A stretch of DNA of 64,000 nt. It comes from Margaritifera margaritifera (taxonomy: Eukaryota > Mollusca > Bivalvia > Unionida > Margaritiferidae). The notes beneath the pieces were generated by a model, which saw nothing but the letters and a program-made list of their open reading frames with translations, was not told where the DNA came from and searched no databases. Positions 25,976 through 38,739 of this stretch are shown in pieces. The stretch spans positions 2,490,001-2,554,000 of the forward strand of contig JAQPZY010001555.1 in the NCBI GenBank assembly GCA_029931535.1, given 5' to 3'. How positions within the stretch are numbered: position 1 is the stretch's first letter; each line of letters begins with the position of its first letter. Made by a program: the position numbers and the translations under genes.

Positions 25976-26190
25976 CGATAAATCGTATTGTCAGAACACT
26001 TTGTCTTCAAAAAGTATAAAAGGGTGGATTCTCATTATAAGTCCTCTTAATTTATAACAAAGTCCCTTAATTTATAACAAAGTCCCTTAATTTATAACAA
26101 AGTCTCTTAATTTATAACAAAGTCCCTTAATTTATAACAAAATCCCTTAATTTATAACAAAGTCCCTTAATTTATAACAAAATCCCTTTT
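25914..26190. repeat. TA microsatellite followed by 20-bp tandem repeat
   Basis: TA runs from 25,914 to 25,972. From about 26,041 to 26,188 the 20-bp unit agtcccttaatttataacaa occurs about eight times. The TA run probably corresponds to the one at 46,332 at the left edge of copy B. Confidence 0.9.
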
Positions 26191-26587
26191 ATAAGACAGG
26201 TATTGTCATTGATCCAATTAAATTATGTAATGTCAATAAAATGTACAATATATTGCAGTATAAGGAAACCTCACCAATAACACGGTACGCTTTTATTCCT
26301 CTGCATTATTGTCCATTTCTAGTTTTCCATCTATGTATGTTTACACGTTCAAAATGTACAGGAAAATGTCGAAAATAAGATAGGGAAAGATAAAATTGGA
26401 TTAATGAAATGAGGCAGGGGAATGAAAGAAAATAAGGAACACAAATTAACTATTAATACTAATAGAGAGATAGACGTCATGAACTGTATTTGTATGCGGG
26501 AAAAAATCACAATGTAAGGTTCACCAAGGTTACGCGTTTCATTTAATGTCTTGGCAATTCTTTTCCTCTAACATTATTTATTTATTT

Positions 26588-29500
26588 ATGTTACTATTAC
26601 TGATGTATATACTACTTCTACACTAATAATGCTACTGTTACTGATGTATACACTACTTCTACTAATAATGTTACTCTTACTGATGTATATACTACTTCTA
26701 CTAATAATGTTACTATTACTGATGTATATACTACTTCTACTAATAATGTTACTCTTACTGATGTATATACTACTTCTACTAATAATGTTACTATTACTGA
26801 TGTATACACTACTTCTACTAATAATGTTACTCTTACTGATGTATATACTACTTCTACTAATAATGTTACTATTACTGATGTATACACTACTTCTACTAAT
26901 AATGTTACTATTACTGATGTATATACTACTTCTACTAATAATGTTACTATTACTGATGTATATACTACTTCTGCACTAATAATGCTACTGTTACTGATGT
27001 ATATACTACTTCTACTAATAATGTTACTATTACTGATGTATATACTACTTCTACTAATAATGTTACTATTACTGATGTATATACTACTTCTACTAATAAT
27101 GCTACTGTTACTGATGTATATACTACTTCTACTAATAATGTTACTGTTACTGATGTATATACTACTTCTACTAATAATGTTACTGATGTATATACTACTT
27201 CTACTAATAATGTTACTATTACTGATGTATATACTACTTCTACTAATAATGTTACTATTACTGATGTATATACTACTTCTACTAATAATGTTACTGTTAC
27301 TGATGTATATACTACTTCTACTAATAATGTTACTGTTACTGATGTATATACTACTTCTACTAATAATGTTACTATTACTGATGTATATACTACTTCTACT
27401 AATAATGTTACTATTACTGATGTATATACTACTTCTACTAATAATGTTACTGTTACTGATGTATATACTACTTCTACTAATAATGTTACTGTTACTGATG
27501 TATATACTACTTCTACTAATAATGTTACTCTTACTGATGTATATACTACTTCTACTAATAATGTTACTCTTACTGATGTATATACTACTTCTACTAATAA
27601 TGTTACTATTACTGATGTATATACTACTTCTACTAATAATGTTACTGTTACTGATGTATATACTACTTCTACTAATAATGTTACTGTTACTGATGTATAT
27701 ACTACTTCTACTAATAATGTTACTATTACTGATGTATATACTACTTCTACTAATAATGTTACTATTACTGATGTATATACTACTTCTACTAATAATGTTA
27801 CTGTTACTGATGTATATACTACTTCTACTAATAATGCTACTATTACTGATGTATATACTACTTCTACACTAATAATGCTACTATTACTGATGTATATACT
27901 ACTTCTACTAATAATGTTACTGTTACTGATGTATATACTACTTCTACTAATAATGTTACTGTTACTGATGTATATACTACTTCTACTAATAATGTTACTG
28001 TTACTGATGTATATACTACTTTTACTAATAATGCTACTATTACTGATGTATATACTACTTCTACTAATAATGTTACTGTTACTGATGTATATACTACTTC
28101 TACTAATAATGTTACTGTTACTGATGTATATACTACTTCTAGACTAATAATGTTACTGTTACTGATGTATATACTACTTTTACTAATAATGCTACTATTA
28201 CTGATGTATATACTACTTCTACTAATAATGTTACTGTTACTGATGTATATACTACTTCTACACTAATAATGCTACTGTTACTGATGTATATACTACTTCT
28301 ACTAATAATGCTACTGTTACTGATGTATATACTAATTCTAATAATAATGTTACTATTACTGATGTATATACTACTTCTACACTAATAATGCTACTGTTAC
28401 TGATGTATATACTACTTCTACTAATAATGCTACTGTTACTGATGTATACACTACTTCTACTAATAATGTTACTGTTACTGATGAATATGCTACTTCTACA
28501 ATAATAATGTTACTATTACTGATGTATATACTACTTCTACTAATAATGTTACTGTTACTGATGTATATACTACTTTTACTAATAATGCTACTATTACTGA
28601 TGTATATACTACTTCTACTAATAATGTTACTGTTACTGATGTATATACTACTTCTACTAATAATGCTACTGTTACTGATGTATATACTACTTCTACACTA
28701 ATAATGCTACTATTACTGATGTATATACTACTTCTACTAATAATGTTACTATTACTGATGTATATACTACTTCTACTAATAATGTTACTATTACTGATGT
28801 ATATACTACTTCTACTAATAATGTTACTGTTACTGATGTATATACTACTTCTACTAATAATGCTACTGTTACTGATGTATATACTACTTCTACTAATAAT
28901 GTTACTATTACTGATGTATATACTACTTTTACTAATAATGCTACTATTACTGATGTATATACTACTTCTGCTGATAATGCTACTATTACTGATGTATATA
29001 CTTCTTCTACTACTAATGTTACTATTACTAATGTATATACTTCTTCTACTACTAATGTTACTATTACTAATGTATATACTACTTCTACTAATAATGCTAC
29101 AATTACTGATGTATATACTACTTCTACTAATAATGATACTATTACTGATGTATATGCTACTTCTACAATAATAATGTTACTATTACTGATGTATATACTA
29201 CTTCTACTAATAATGCTACTATTACTGATGTATATACTACTTCTACTAATAATGCTACTATTACTGATGTATATACCACTTCTACTAATAATGCTACGAT
29301 TACTGATATATATACTACTTAAACTAATAATGTTACTATTACTGATATATATACTACTTCTACTAATAATGCTACTATTACTGATGTATATACTACTTCT
29401 ACTAATAATGTTACTATTACTGACGTATATACTACTTCTACTAATAATGCTACTATTACTGATGTATATACTACTTCTACTAATAATGTTACTATTACTG

Positions 29501-29735
29501 ATATATATGCTACTTCTACAATAATAATGTTACTATTACTGATGTATATACTACTTCTACTAATAATGTTACTATTACTGATGTATATACTACTTCTACA
29601 CTAATAATGTTACTATTCCTGATCTATATACTACTTCTACACTAATAATGTTACTATTACTGATGTATATGCTATTTCTACACTAATAATGTTACTATTA
29701 CTGATGTATATACTACTTCTACTACCAATGCTGCT
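26588..29735 (+). repeat. 3.1-kb minisatellite of a 39-bp unit
   Basis: About 80 tandem units of atgttactRttactgatgta-tatactacttctactaata, very homogeneous at its centre and more variable near both ends. One base in the unit (ttact[A/G/C]tta) varies between units, and a few units carry a 3-bp insertion giving 'ctacactaataatgcta'. Because 39 is a multiple of three, all frames stay open and give long leucine-rich or valine-rich ORFs on both strands. These are not genes. Confidence 0.97.
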
Positions 29736-29825
29736 GTTTGCATGTTTGCATAAGCCGCCTGTGTTTATGTTACTGTATCAAGTATTGTTTCGTTCTTTGT
29801 TTGTTTGATGGGTTTTTTTTATACT

Positions 29826-30415
29826 CTCCAATGGCAATTTGACATCACTTTATACACATATTGGTTTTTAGAACTCTCTTATGATAATTTGGCATCAGTA
29901 TTTGCCAATATTATTTTTTAGAACTCTCATAGGATAATTCGCCATCAGTTTTTGCACATATTGGTTTTTAGAACTCCCACAGGATAATTTGTCATCAGTT
30001 TTTACACATTGGGTTTCGAGAACTCTCCTAGGATAATTCGCCATCTGCTTTTGCAAATATTGGTTTATAGAACTCTCCTACGATAATTTTATATCAGTTT
30101 TTACACATATTGGTTTATAGAACTATATTAGGATAATTTTATATAAGTTTTGACAACTACTGGTTTGTAGAACTCCCCTAGGATAATTTGACATCCGTTT
30201 TCACATATCAGTTTATAGAACTCTACTAGGATAATTTGATATCAGATTTTACACGTATCAGTTCATAGAACTCTACCAGGATACTTTGACATCAGTTTTT
30301 ACACATATCAGTTTATAGAACTCTACCAGGACAATTTGACATAAGTTTTTACACATATCAGTTTATAGTACTCTCTTTGGATGTTTTAACATCAATTTTA
30401 ACACATATTGGTTGT
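29826..30415 (+). repeat. About 45-50-bp repeat array, copy A
   Basis: Units read approximately 'tttttagaactctcYtaggataatttgacatcagtttttacacatattgg'. They are diverged versions of the array at 47,620-48,600 in copy B. Confidence 0.85.
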
Positions 30416-30572
30416 TTATTTATAACTAAAACTTGAACTTTTTGCCTTTTTATTTATTTATATGTTTAATTTTATGTTTGGATTTATGTATCTTTCTTTC
30501 TTCCTCCATTTTCATTTCCTTCTTGCCTTCGTGTTTTCAATTAAACCGGCATATCATACAGTTTGTTTCTTA

Positions 30573-30781
30573 ATGCTGTTTTGGTTTTGTTTGTTTGGGT
30601 GTTTAAGGGCACATTGACCCATTAAAGGGTATATAGAGCCGAGGGAATGTGAGTAAAGTACTATACTCCTACACAGAGGCACATGACAGCAGCCATCCCT
30701 GGCAGATCTGGGCAGGATTCGAACTCTATACCTGTGAGCTGTCGAATGCAGCACACTAGCCACTGAGCCACCGCGGATCCT
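30573..30781 (-). mobile_element. tRNA-derived SINE, copy A
   Basis: On the minus strand the A box TGGCTCAGTGG and B box GAGTTCGAATCC sit at the right end, and a CAAACAAA-type tail at the left. The core 'tttactcacattccctcggc' links it to the SINEs at 11.9 and 13.9 kb. The copy at 48,761-48,967 occupies the same site, so the insertion predates the duplication. Confidence 0.85.
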
Positions 30782-30925
30782 ATTGTATAATCAAATCTAC
30801 ATGAAACAACAACCTAATGGTCACTGTAATGTCAATCCCGACCGTTCTCGCACTGAATGTGAAGGTATACCTAACATTCATACAGAGAAAGATTCTTGTT
30901 AGAATGACTGCATCGACTTTACTTA
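30781..30925 (+). pseudogene. Cysteine-rich ORF, copy A (interrupted)
   Basis: Counterpart of 48,966-49,112. It encodes YMKQQPNGHCN and later SRTECEGIPN, but a TAG at about 30,900 stops the frame just after the DSC motif. A cysteine seen in copy B (TDCYRTEC) is arginine here. It then reaches the same terminal TAA position as copy B. Function unknown. Confidence 0.55.
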
Positions 30926-31594
30926 ATTGCATTTTTTTACTTGTACATATGTATGAAATTTTATATCACTTTTCATTTTAAATATTTTGCAAGAAATACA
31001 ACTTTCTGTAAATGATTCAATAGAACATAGCTAAGATTGTATACAGCATTTCTCAGCATTTTGATTGCTATTTAAAGATCCATCAATACTCGAATTTACT
31101 CATTGAAAATTTATTCAAAATTCAATTGTACCTAAATTGGCATTGGAATAACTGGAATATTTTCATAATGTTTAGTACAATGGCTAGACATACTGACCTT
31201 AATTTTAACGCATTTACCCTCGTAGAGGAATGAAAGTCGCTTGAACTTAATATGAAAAGACCAATCGATATGTAAATGTTATTAGTGAACAATTGCCACA
31301 TACAAGGAAGGAAATTGTCGTTTTAATATGTATTAAAGCCAGGAACGATGTTGACAACTAGGGTGTGATCTCAGTTTGTTTAAAAAAGAATGTTATTTTG
31401 TAAGAATAGATGTCTTCTTTGCCACCATTTGCGCGTTCCAAATGAAATATATTCCCTTGAAAAGGCTACTTTTCAGCTGCTGAAACTGTTTGGTAGGAAA
31501 CTTACTACTGATACTATTACTTCTGCGGGCATTACCATTAAAACCATAATAAGTACACTATGATATGCCTTTTTTTAGCCTTTGGAGGAGATAA

Positions 31595-31597
<3 letters not shown>

Positions 31598-31655
<58 letters not shown>
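31598..31655. repeat. TTA microsatellite, copy A
   Basis: About 19 TTA units. Counterpart of 50,176-50,213. Confidence 0.9.
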
Positions 31656-32095
31656 GTAGTGGTAGTAGTAGAAATACGTTGATATGGACATAACTCGGTA
31701 TTAAGTATGCAGATGAAAGATATAATTATTTCTGAATATTTTCTTTCCGAAACGAAGACAAAGTTAACAAGTAATAATTAAAGATGTAAGCATGTATTAA
31801 TTTTATAAATACCAAGTTCTGAATACGTTGTTTTGGCCTTTAGGATCACAATTTATTTACATTCGTGACCTCTATTATGACGAAAAAGTGTAAACGATTT
31901 TTTTTTTGCAGCAAGGAGATCAGCATACTTTCTTTTTTTCATTTCATGTAAGACATCCGTTGAGCTAGTTTTGACTTTCTTTGATCTGCAAAAACTGCAC
32001 AGCAGTAATTCTAAACCACGTGATGCATTGGACAGGCATGAGATCGTTAACTATTATTATTATTATTATTATTGGTGTTGTTGTTGTTATTTCAG

Positions 32096-32248
32096 GCATC
32101 TATATGAACGGGTCTTCCAATAACTCGTGATGTTGGAGAAAACGAAAACACGGACCGTTTCCTATACACTTTCATTGTGACAGATCCAAGCGGCAATTTT
32201 TTAACCTGCAATGTTACCATAATATTAGGAACCCAGAGACTGTAGGTA
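32096..32248 (+). pseudogene. Cadherin-like exon 2, copy A (nonsense codon and deletion)
   Basis: Counterpart of the intact exon at 50,658-50,829. It has a valid acceptor (ttatttcag) and matching motifs (DVGENENTDRFLYTF, VTDPSGN, LTCNVT). A TGA at 32,105-32,107 replaces a leucine codon of copy B. Near the 3' end about 22 bases present in copy B are missing, which shifts the frame into a TAG at about 32,246. Confidence 0.8.
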
Positions 32249-32879
32249 AGATACTTGTGTCTTAATAAATACTTGTGTATATGCATGCTTGCTTGTATGT
32301 ATGATTTCATAGATGGATTGATAGAGGCAACAATGATTAGTTGGAATAAAGTAGATCGATGGGTCATTGTTGGATACTTAGTCGGATGTTGGTCTTTTGG
32401 TAGATAGATTGGTAGGTAGTTGGAGATAATGATAAGAAGAACATTGTTAAATATGTAGTTACTCAGGTACATACAATAAAATATATTTTGTATATTACGT
32501 CTACCTCAGATAGACATGCAGGTTGCATAGTGGAGATAAATGAACCACGTAAACAATTGTACAGTTGGATATACATATATGTTGCCATGGCCATATGAGC
32601 GAGGAAAGTGTGACTATCGTTTCAGGACAGGACCATGCAACCCACATTAGCGTAATTAAATAAAAATGCATCCGAAAATAAGAAATACAAATGAAAGTAA
32701 GTAGTGAAAAATGTAAAAAATCTGAGTTTTACTTTTTTATTTCGAGGAGAAACTCAATCAGATTTTAATAAAAATTAAGAATGTTAGGCTGGAAAAAAAA
32801 ATGATTCCAATTCATGTTTATGTGGATATTAACCATATTCGGCTCTCAAATCTCTATGAACTCTATTTACGATTCTTTT

Positions 32880-33170
32880 ATTTTACATTATTACGTCAAG
32901 TGAGATAATACACTCGTTAGACCGATGAAATCTAATACTTTTACATTAATACTTCAAGTAAGATAATGCACTCGTTAGTCCTGTGTGATCTAATACGTTT
33001 ACATTAATACGTCAAGTGAGATAATGCACTCGTTAGTCCTATGAAATCTAATATATTTCCATTAATACATAAAGTGAGATAACGCACTTGTTAATCCTCT
33101 GCAATCTAATACTTTACATTAATATGTCCAGTGAGATTATACACTCACTATCAAATGGAATCTAAAACAT
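32880..33170 (+). repeat. 58-bp repeat array, copy A
   Basis: About five units reading 'aatacttttacattaatacg' then 'tcaagtgagataatgcactc' then 'gttagtcctatgaaatct'. The matching array in copy B is at 51,585-51,935. Confidence 0.88.
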
Positions 33171-33444
33171 CCTTATAAGTCAAAAAAACTTTTCCCGCAC
33201 GCAATCATCAACGTTTTGCAAAACTCTATGAACTCATTTCGGGCGACAAATCCAGATTATGTAAGTAATACATTCGGCTGTTTTCTATTCAACAGCTTAA
33301 GGTAGTATACTCATTAATAAGTGTGTAGATTATTTAAAACGTAAATGTTGATTACTCTTCTTACAGTTTAAAATCTAAAACCTTTACCAGCACGCAATCA
33401 TCAACGTTTAGCAAAATTCCAGATATATCATACTCATGTTTTAG

Positions 33445-33592
33445 AGTCGAAAATATGGACAAAATCTCCGTCTTTTAACGTCAGTATGGCACCGTCGTAC
33501 AACCATCACTCTGACGTGCACTGATGCTAATTCAGAGTCGAGGAAGGGAACGACTGATGTACGTGTTCTCGCTGGAGATGCCATCAAATTTA
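33445..33592 (+). pseudogene. Cadherin-like exon 3, copy A (1-base insertion)
   Basis: The exon is 148 nt long against 147 in copy B. Comparison places an extra A at about 33,501 (tacaaccatc here, tacaccatc in copy B), which breaks the frame in the middle of the domain. Acceptor (gttttag) and donor (A|gtaagt) are both preserved. Before the insertion it reads KIWTKSPSFN; after it, in the other frame, TCTDANSESR and VLAGDAIKF. Confidence 0.85.
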
Positions 33593-33960
33593 GTAAGTTA
33601 CCAAGCACGTACTCGAAACTAAATAATTCATAGCCATATTGAAACATAAATCTTCAGCACTCTCTTCTTTGTCATCAGTATGTAACAGGAATTTAACTAA
33701 TATTACGAAGTTTTCTTTAATTGGTTCATACGTAAATATATGACATTAAACACTTATCTAACGCTAGCAGATTTTTAAAAAAAATTATACATGCTAATTA
33801 ATATTGTTAACTATTTCAATGTTTTCCTAATCTTTCCTGTCTACAAATACAAATACCCATATCCTCAAACATGCATACATAAATACTAAGGACGGACGGA
33901 TTGCCTGATAATTCTTTGCTCCTACGTGCAGACTGATTGTACTTCTATTGATTTTTCAAG

Positions 33961-34062
33961 TCACGGTTTCGAAAGATGCACTGAACACGGGAGTCAACAC
34001 GCAGATATTTCATATCAATATCGTGGACGACTCCAACGTCACCTGCTTCCAGACTGATGCAT
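33961..34062 (+). CDS. Cadherin-like exon 4 of copy A (open)
   Basis: 102 nt, phase 1 in and phase 1 out, acceptor tttttcaag and donor T|gtaaga. The open frame reads VTVSKDALNTGV, then QIFHINIVDDSNVTC and FQTDA. The 'FHINIVDDSN' stretch resembles the end of a cadherin repeat strand. No counterpart was found 3' of copy B exon 3 in this window. It is intact by itself but sits in a broken gene. Confidence 0.6.
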
Positions 34063-34419
34063 GTAAGATAGATAGATATATATCACGGACTTGCGTCCAA
34101 TCCTAAGCCTGAATAAAACAGTGATCGTTTGAATTAAAGTCTAAGTTACACTTTCATTCGACGTGACAAATAGATTTTAGGTTTAAGTCTTTAAATAGCC
34201 AATTAATGAATCTTTCCAATGTAATTTGAATGCACTAGTATTTGACAAGATTGGAAAATCACAGGCATATAGGAAGAATATTTGTATGAAAATTGATCAT
34301 ACAGTTTCAAATGATATCGAACACATGTTAACGGCGATCAAATGATGTGGGGTCGGCATCATCGTTTCATAATCTAACTGTATATATTTATATCTCGAAT
34401 GGATGAATTAGAAGTGTTC

Positions 34420-34421
<2 letters not shown>

Positions 34422-34465
<44 letters not shown>
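34422..34465. repeat. AT microsatellite
   Basis: About 21 AT units in the intron of copy A. Confidence 0.9.
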
Positions 34466-34468
<3 letters not shown>

Positions 34469-34736
34469 TATTGTGATGTTCAAAATATTTAAAGGAACAA
34501 GAAAAGTTACCTTAATTAAGTGCATAATAGATGAATATACACATAAAAAATCGATGCCTAGACTGTAAACCGGAGGCATTTGATCTAAGATGTCATGCGC
34601 ATTAAAATTGGGAGCAATATTGAGCGCGCTTGAGGTGAAACGTGCTGAAACCTTGCATTCAAATGAATAAAATTTTAAGGTAATTTATAACACTTTATCA
34701 CACAAAATATTGTGTAATATTGCTTTTCTTCTCCAG

Positions 34737-34890
34737 CAACTGGCACAGTCAGAACTACTCGAGAGCTGAAGTATGAAACGCAAAGTACAAGAACACTTCT
34801 GATCGGGTAACTGACGGAAAGATCAATGTCACGGAAAAGCTTGTAATAATTTTAACCGCTGCAGACTGTTCACTCATCTAGACTATAAAG
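34737..34890 (+). pseudogene. Extracellular exon 5 of copy A (frameshift and stop)
   Basis: The acceptor tgcttttcttctccag is strong. The phase-1 frame opens STGTVR and hits a stop within 25 codons. A second frame carries clear protein-like sequence (NTSDRVTDGKINVTEKLVII, then LTAADCS) but has a TGA upstream. Two glycosylation-type motifs (NTS, NVT) suit an extracellular segment. The 3' edge is not defined. Confidence 0.55.
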
Positions 34891-35412
34891 CCGAGGTACT
34901 CAATTTTAATGCTAATATTATGAATGCACGACAAAACATAGAAATGTGAAATTATTAAAAGGCTAAAAATCTGACTTTACAAATTGTCTTGAAACCTCCT
35001 TGTCCACCAACCGAAAATAAGAAAGAAAGAGAAAAATATATAACAAAAACAAATGTTTGAATGTCTTGTCTCACCTATATATCTGTGATATAAAAGGTTT
35101 TTTCGTTTGACTTTTAATTGAATTATTTTCTATTCGATGATTTGACTATTCTAAAGGCAGGGGGGACAACTCTATTCACCTTCAGCACCTACGACGAAAA
35201 CCATGGCTTTTTCCCTTCCGTCTGAGAATTCAGCCAGGCTTTTTACACTGGTTGCAAGTACATGTCATGTATCCAAATGTCAATAATGTTCATCTCAGTG
35301 ACTTAAATTATATCTAATATGCATGCCGAATTGCTACTTGTGTTCTCAATACCTTAGCTCTGTACGGCTTTTCCGATAATCCGAAACCCTAATTTCTATC
35401 TACACAAACGCT

Positions 35413-35557
<145 letters not shown>

Positions 35558-35698
35558 CAATTATCTATTGGTTTCAGCGTATTACATAGTACAAATAATA
35601 AAGTTGTATTTAATCTCGTATGACTAGTATAAGTATTGTTTCAACAGGGTTGAAAGTAATACATGGCTGAGTAGGTTAAGAAGCTTTAGTTAAATTTA

Positions 35699-35774
35699 TC
35701 ACATCATATCACATCACATCACATCACATAACATCACATCACATCATATCACATCACATCATATCACATCACAA
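35699..35774 (+). repeat. ATCAC pentanucleotide repeat
   Basis: About 15 units of atcac with some atcat variants. Confidence 0.9.
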
Positions 35775-36322
35775 GTAGTAAAGACGATAAAACACTTCAC
35801 GTTTTTCATTTGCACGTGGTAAATTGAAGTGGATCTCTACAGACGCTATAGTACATATTCGTCATACGATTTGTGAGAAAAGAATATTAAAGGGAAGGCT
35901 CCAAAACATAAATTCTGATGGTAATTGTATGCTTGCCTATGGAAAGTCCCTGCGTTAGGAAACCAGGATTTACTACAGCATGTCGTTCACAGTTAATAAT
36001 GGCATGGCCACGGGTGGGCCCTATTTCCTGCTTCGACAATGTGACTTGTTCCTGTGACAGGCGCATGCACTACGCAAGCACGGAAAAAGGAGCGGTATTC
36101 ATTATTATGCGTGTCTATCTATCAATATATCTATATATTTCTCTGTAGGTCTGTCTATCTATCTGTCTAGGTCTGTCTATGTATAATATCTTGACACCAA
36201 AAAAGAAATTAATAAAGTACATGAAATTAATATAGGGATATCTATACAAACAATAATTTATTTTATACCAAATCAAACGAACATGTATTCAGTCATACCA
36301 ATAGAACTTACATTTATTTCAG

Positions 36323-36510
36323 ACCTGAAGTACTTCCGTGTCTCCTGAATTTTCCGTATCTGACTCGGATGTAGGAGACAGCTGGACCTATGATATTTAC
36401 AACGCCAACAACAGTGACCGGTTTACAATCGATTCCTCCAAGGGAGTGATGGGCTTTGCGGTAACCTGACGATAAAATTGGGCTCTGCACAAGTCACTAT
36501 TACCATTAAT
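36323..36510 (+). pseudogene. Cadherin-like exon 6 of copy A (stop and frameshift)
   Basis: 188 nt between acceptor atttatttcag and donor AAT|gtaagt. One frame reads EFSVSDSDVGDSWTYDIYNA then NNSDRFTIDSSKGVMGFA, a typical cadherin-like D-x-D segment. A TGA lies near its start, and it breaks after GFA. The next frame continues NLTIKLGSAQVTITIN up to the donor, so one base has been lost or gained at about 36,460. Confidence 0.75.
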
Positions 36511-37253
36511 GTAAGTTCATTAAATATTCCAAGAAGATAATGCACATTAGGCGGAGGGAGTAGGATACATGGATGCAAGACTTTCGTCTTCTGCTGCAGG
36601 TTTTTTTTTAAAGTGCCGATATCGATATTCCTCTTTTATAGACGTCTAACTGTTCAAACATCTCCAGATCAAGCTTAACATACCAAGACGCTTTAGGTTT
36701 TGTAGCCCCATGGTACAGAAAACTATATGATAAGTCATTAATGGTCCTTAATGTAAAATCGGGAGGGGGTCTTGGATATAGTCATTGGGTGCTGCATACA
36801 TTGCATGTGATGAGGTAGATGACATTTTCTATTTTGCACGTTATAGTTGTGAATATTTAACTTTTTACCTGTGCCTGTGCAGGTAAATGTCTTTGTTTAT
36901 TTCATGTGTTGACACGTCGTGCATCTTTTGTTTCCACAGGACTTCGATTTTCCATCATTTTCATTTAGGCTTGCCTTGCCTAAATAAAAACCGACGAAAA
37001 CTAAAAAGGGAAAAAGACAAACCAACAAATAATTTACATCTGATTCGGACACAGTTGTAAATCTCTCTAAGGCCCCTTTCACATAAGCAGCAACTAAGTT
37101 ACTTTCAAAGAGTCTAAGCTTCTGTCCACGCCCTAAGATTTATGACAGATGTGGCCTTTCAAAAGACACAGAAGAGTTTAGTAGCAGAATGCGACCTAAA
37201 TCCTACTTTGGAACAAAGGAAAAAACTGACACAGAGGAGGAAATCGATACTGA

Positions 37254-37526
37254 AACACAGAAATGTCGGAAAAAGGTGATTGGGTCTCTCCAACGAATTC
37301 TTCTGCTAACCTTGAGGCTTTCATTTCATCCATCGAAAGTGAAATCTCAAACCACGCATGTCGAACAAGCAAATACTCAAACTTAAGCAAAGAGTCACCA
37401 AAAACTGCAACTGATTATGTTTCCTCCTTTCGTAAGGCGGTACGTCGTTTCCCCTCAAAAGTCGATTCCAGTGCGTCGAACACGGCGGCGCCAACTAACA
37501 AGTATGCAAACGTGCACACAATCTAG
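37254..37526 (+). CDS. Possible cytoplasmic-tail ORF downstream of copy A
   Basis: From about 37,254 an open hydrophilic frame runs to TAG at 37,524-37,526. It includes [50 protein letters not shown] and a final [10 protein letters not shown]. It is rich in Ser, Lys and Arg. An overlapping +1 frame just upstream ([15 protein letters not shown]) has similar quality, which suggests one exon with a frameshift at about 37,255. Position and composition fit the C-terminal tail of the copy A receptor, but no transmembrane exon was found between 36.5 and 37.2 kb. No similarity to the gene C tail. Confidence 0.35.
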   Translation, partial: NTEMSEKGDWVSPTNSSANLEAFISSIESEISNHACRTSKYSNLSKESPKTATDYVSSFRKAVRRFPSKVDSSASNTAAPTNKYANVHTI

Positions 37527-37838
37527 GACAACGTCCTACGAACATTGTTTTTTCATTTCCATTTTAACCCATCAAATTTCACACCTTCAACGACTGATGT
37601 TTTATTGTAATTGTATATGTTTCATCTGTTATATATATATATATAAGAGATAAAAACAATAATAATATAATACAGTGTTACATGACATACATGACGTTAT
37701 CAATTGGGAAGTCGTATGTTGCCACTCCACCACACTTAACTGGATATATAAGTAAAACATGGAATTGAGGATGAAAGCTACAAATGGTTGTTTTTTACTT
37801 TATTTTTCTTCAAACGTTTGATGCAGTAGAATTGAATG

Positions 37839-38022
37839 CATGTATGTATGTATGTATGTATGTATGTATGTATGTATGTATGTATGTATGTATGTATGTA
37901 TGTATGTATGTATGTATGTATGTATGTATGTATGTGTGTGTGTATGTATGTATGTATGTATGTATGTATGTATGTATGTATGTATGTATGTATGTATGTA
38001 TGTTTGTATGTATGTATGTATG

Positions 38023-38056
<34 letters not shown>

Positions 38057-38092
38057 TGTATGTATGTATGTATGTATGTATGTATGTATGTA

Positions 38093-38123
<31 letters not shown>

Positions 38124-38170
38124 ATGTATGTATGTATGTATGTATGTATGTATGTATGTATGTATGTATA
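37839..38170 (+). repeat. TGTA/ATGT tetranucleotide microsatellite
   Basis: About 80 units with a few tgtg interruptions. All three frames stay open as Met-Tyr-Val-Cys repeats, which are artefacts. Confidence 0.97.
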
Positions 38171-38658
38171 GGGTTTAATGACAGGTCAGCACAATCCTGG
38201 TTATATAGTGCTGAGAAAGCTCAGATATCCACAGAAAAGCATACATAAAAAATATAAAGGAAATAAAGGCATACAATCCGTTAAGTACAAAGTCAAATTT
38301 ATATTTAAAAACTGCAAGACCACCTCAACGGGAACATCATCACAGGAGCCATCCCACAGCTTTAATCGCCTCTTACGATATGCATGAGGAAGCATCAGGT
38401 TCGCAGTATGCGGGACTTGGCTGAGAAATGGGGTTGGGAGGGGGGATACGAGCAGATACATAGATACATTAGAGCATATACTGGTATTTTGTTAAAACAA
38501 ACATGTCTGAAAAGGAATTATAATGTTATAACGCAGTGGAAAATGACATACATTAATTCTATCATGTCTTATGATACGAAAAGTCACCAATATTTCCTTT
38601 CAAGAAGATCAAGGAGCGAGCAAACCAGTATCCCATTGTATTAGCGTACATTTTACAA

Positions 38659-38682
38659 CACACACACACACGCACACGCACA

Positions 38683-38731
<49 letters not shown>
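38659..38731. repeat. CA-TA compound microsatellite
   Basis: A CACA run with cgcaca variants followed by about 22 TA units. Confidence 0.95.
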
Positions 38732-38735
<4 letters not shown>

Positions 38736-38739
38736 GCAC

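Noticed and set aside
26618..29524. Long leucine-rich and valine-rich open frames on both strands, up to 296 codons
   Set aside because: They exist only because the 39-bp unit is a multiple of three and has no stop in those frames; no start context, splice sites or domain.
32092..32472. 126-codon minus-strand ORF over the copy A exon
   Set aside because: Shadow of the cadherin-like exon and the adjacent intron; the copy B counterpart is different in sequence and equally domain-free.
37784..38248. Open frames of Met-Tyr-Val-Cys repeats
   Set aside because: Tetranucleotide microsatellite read in three frames; same for 43,336-43,748.
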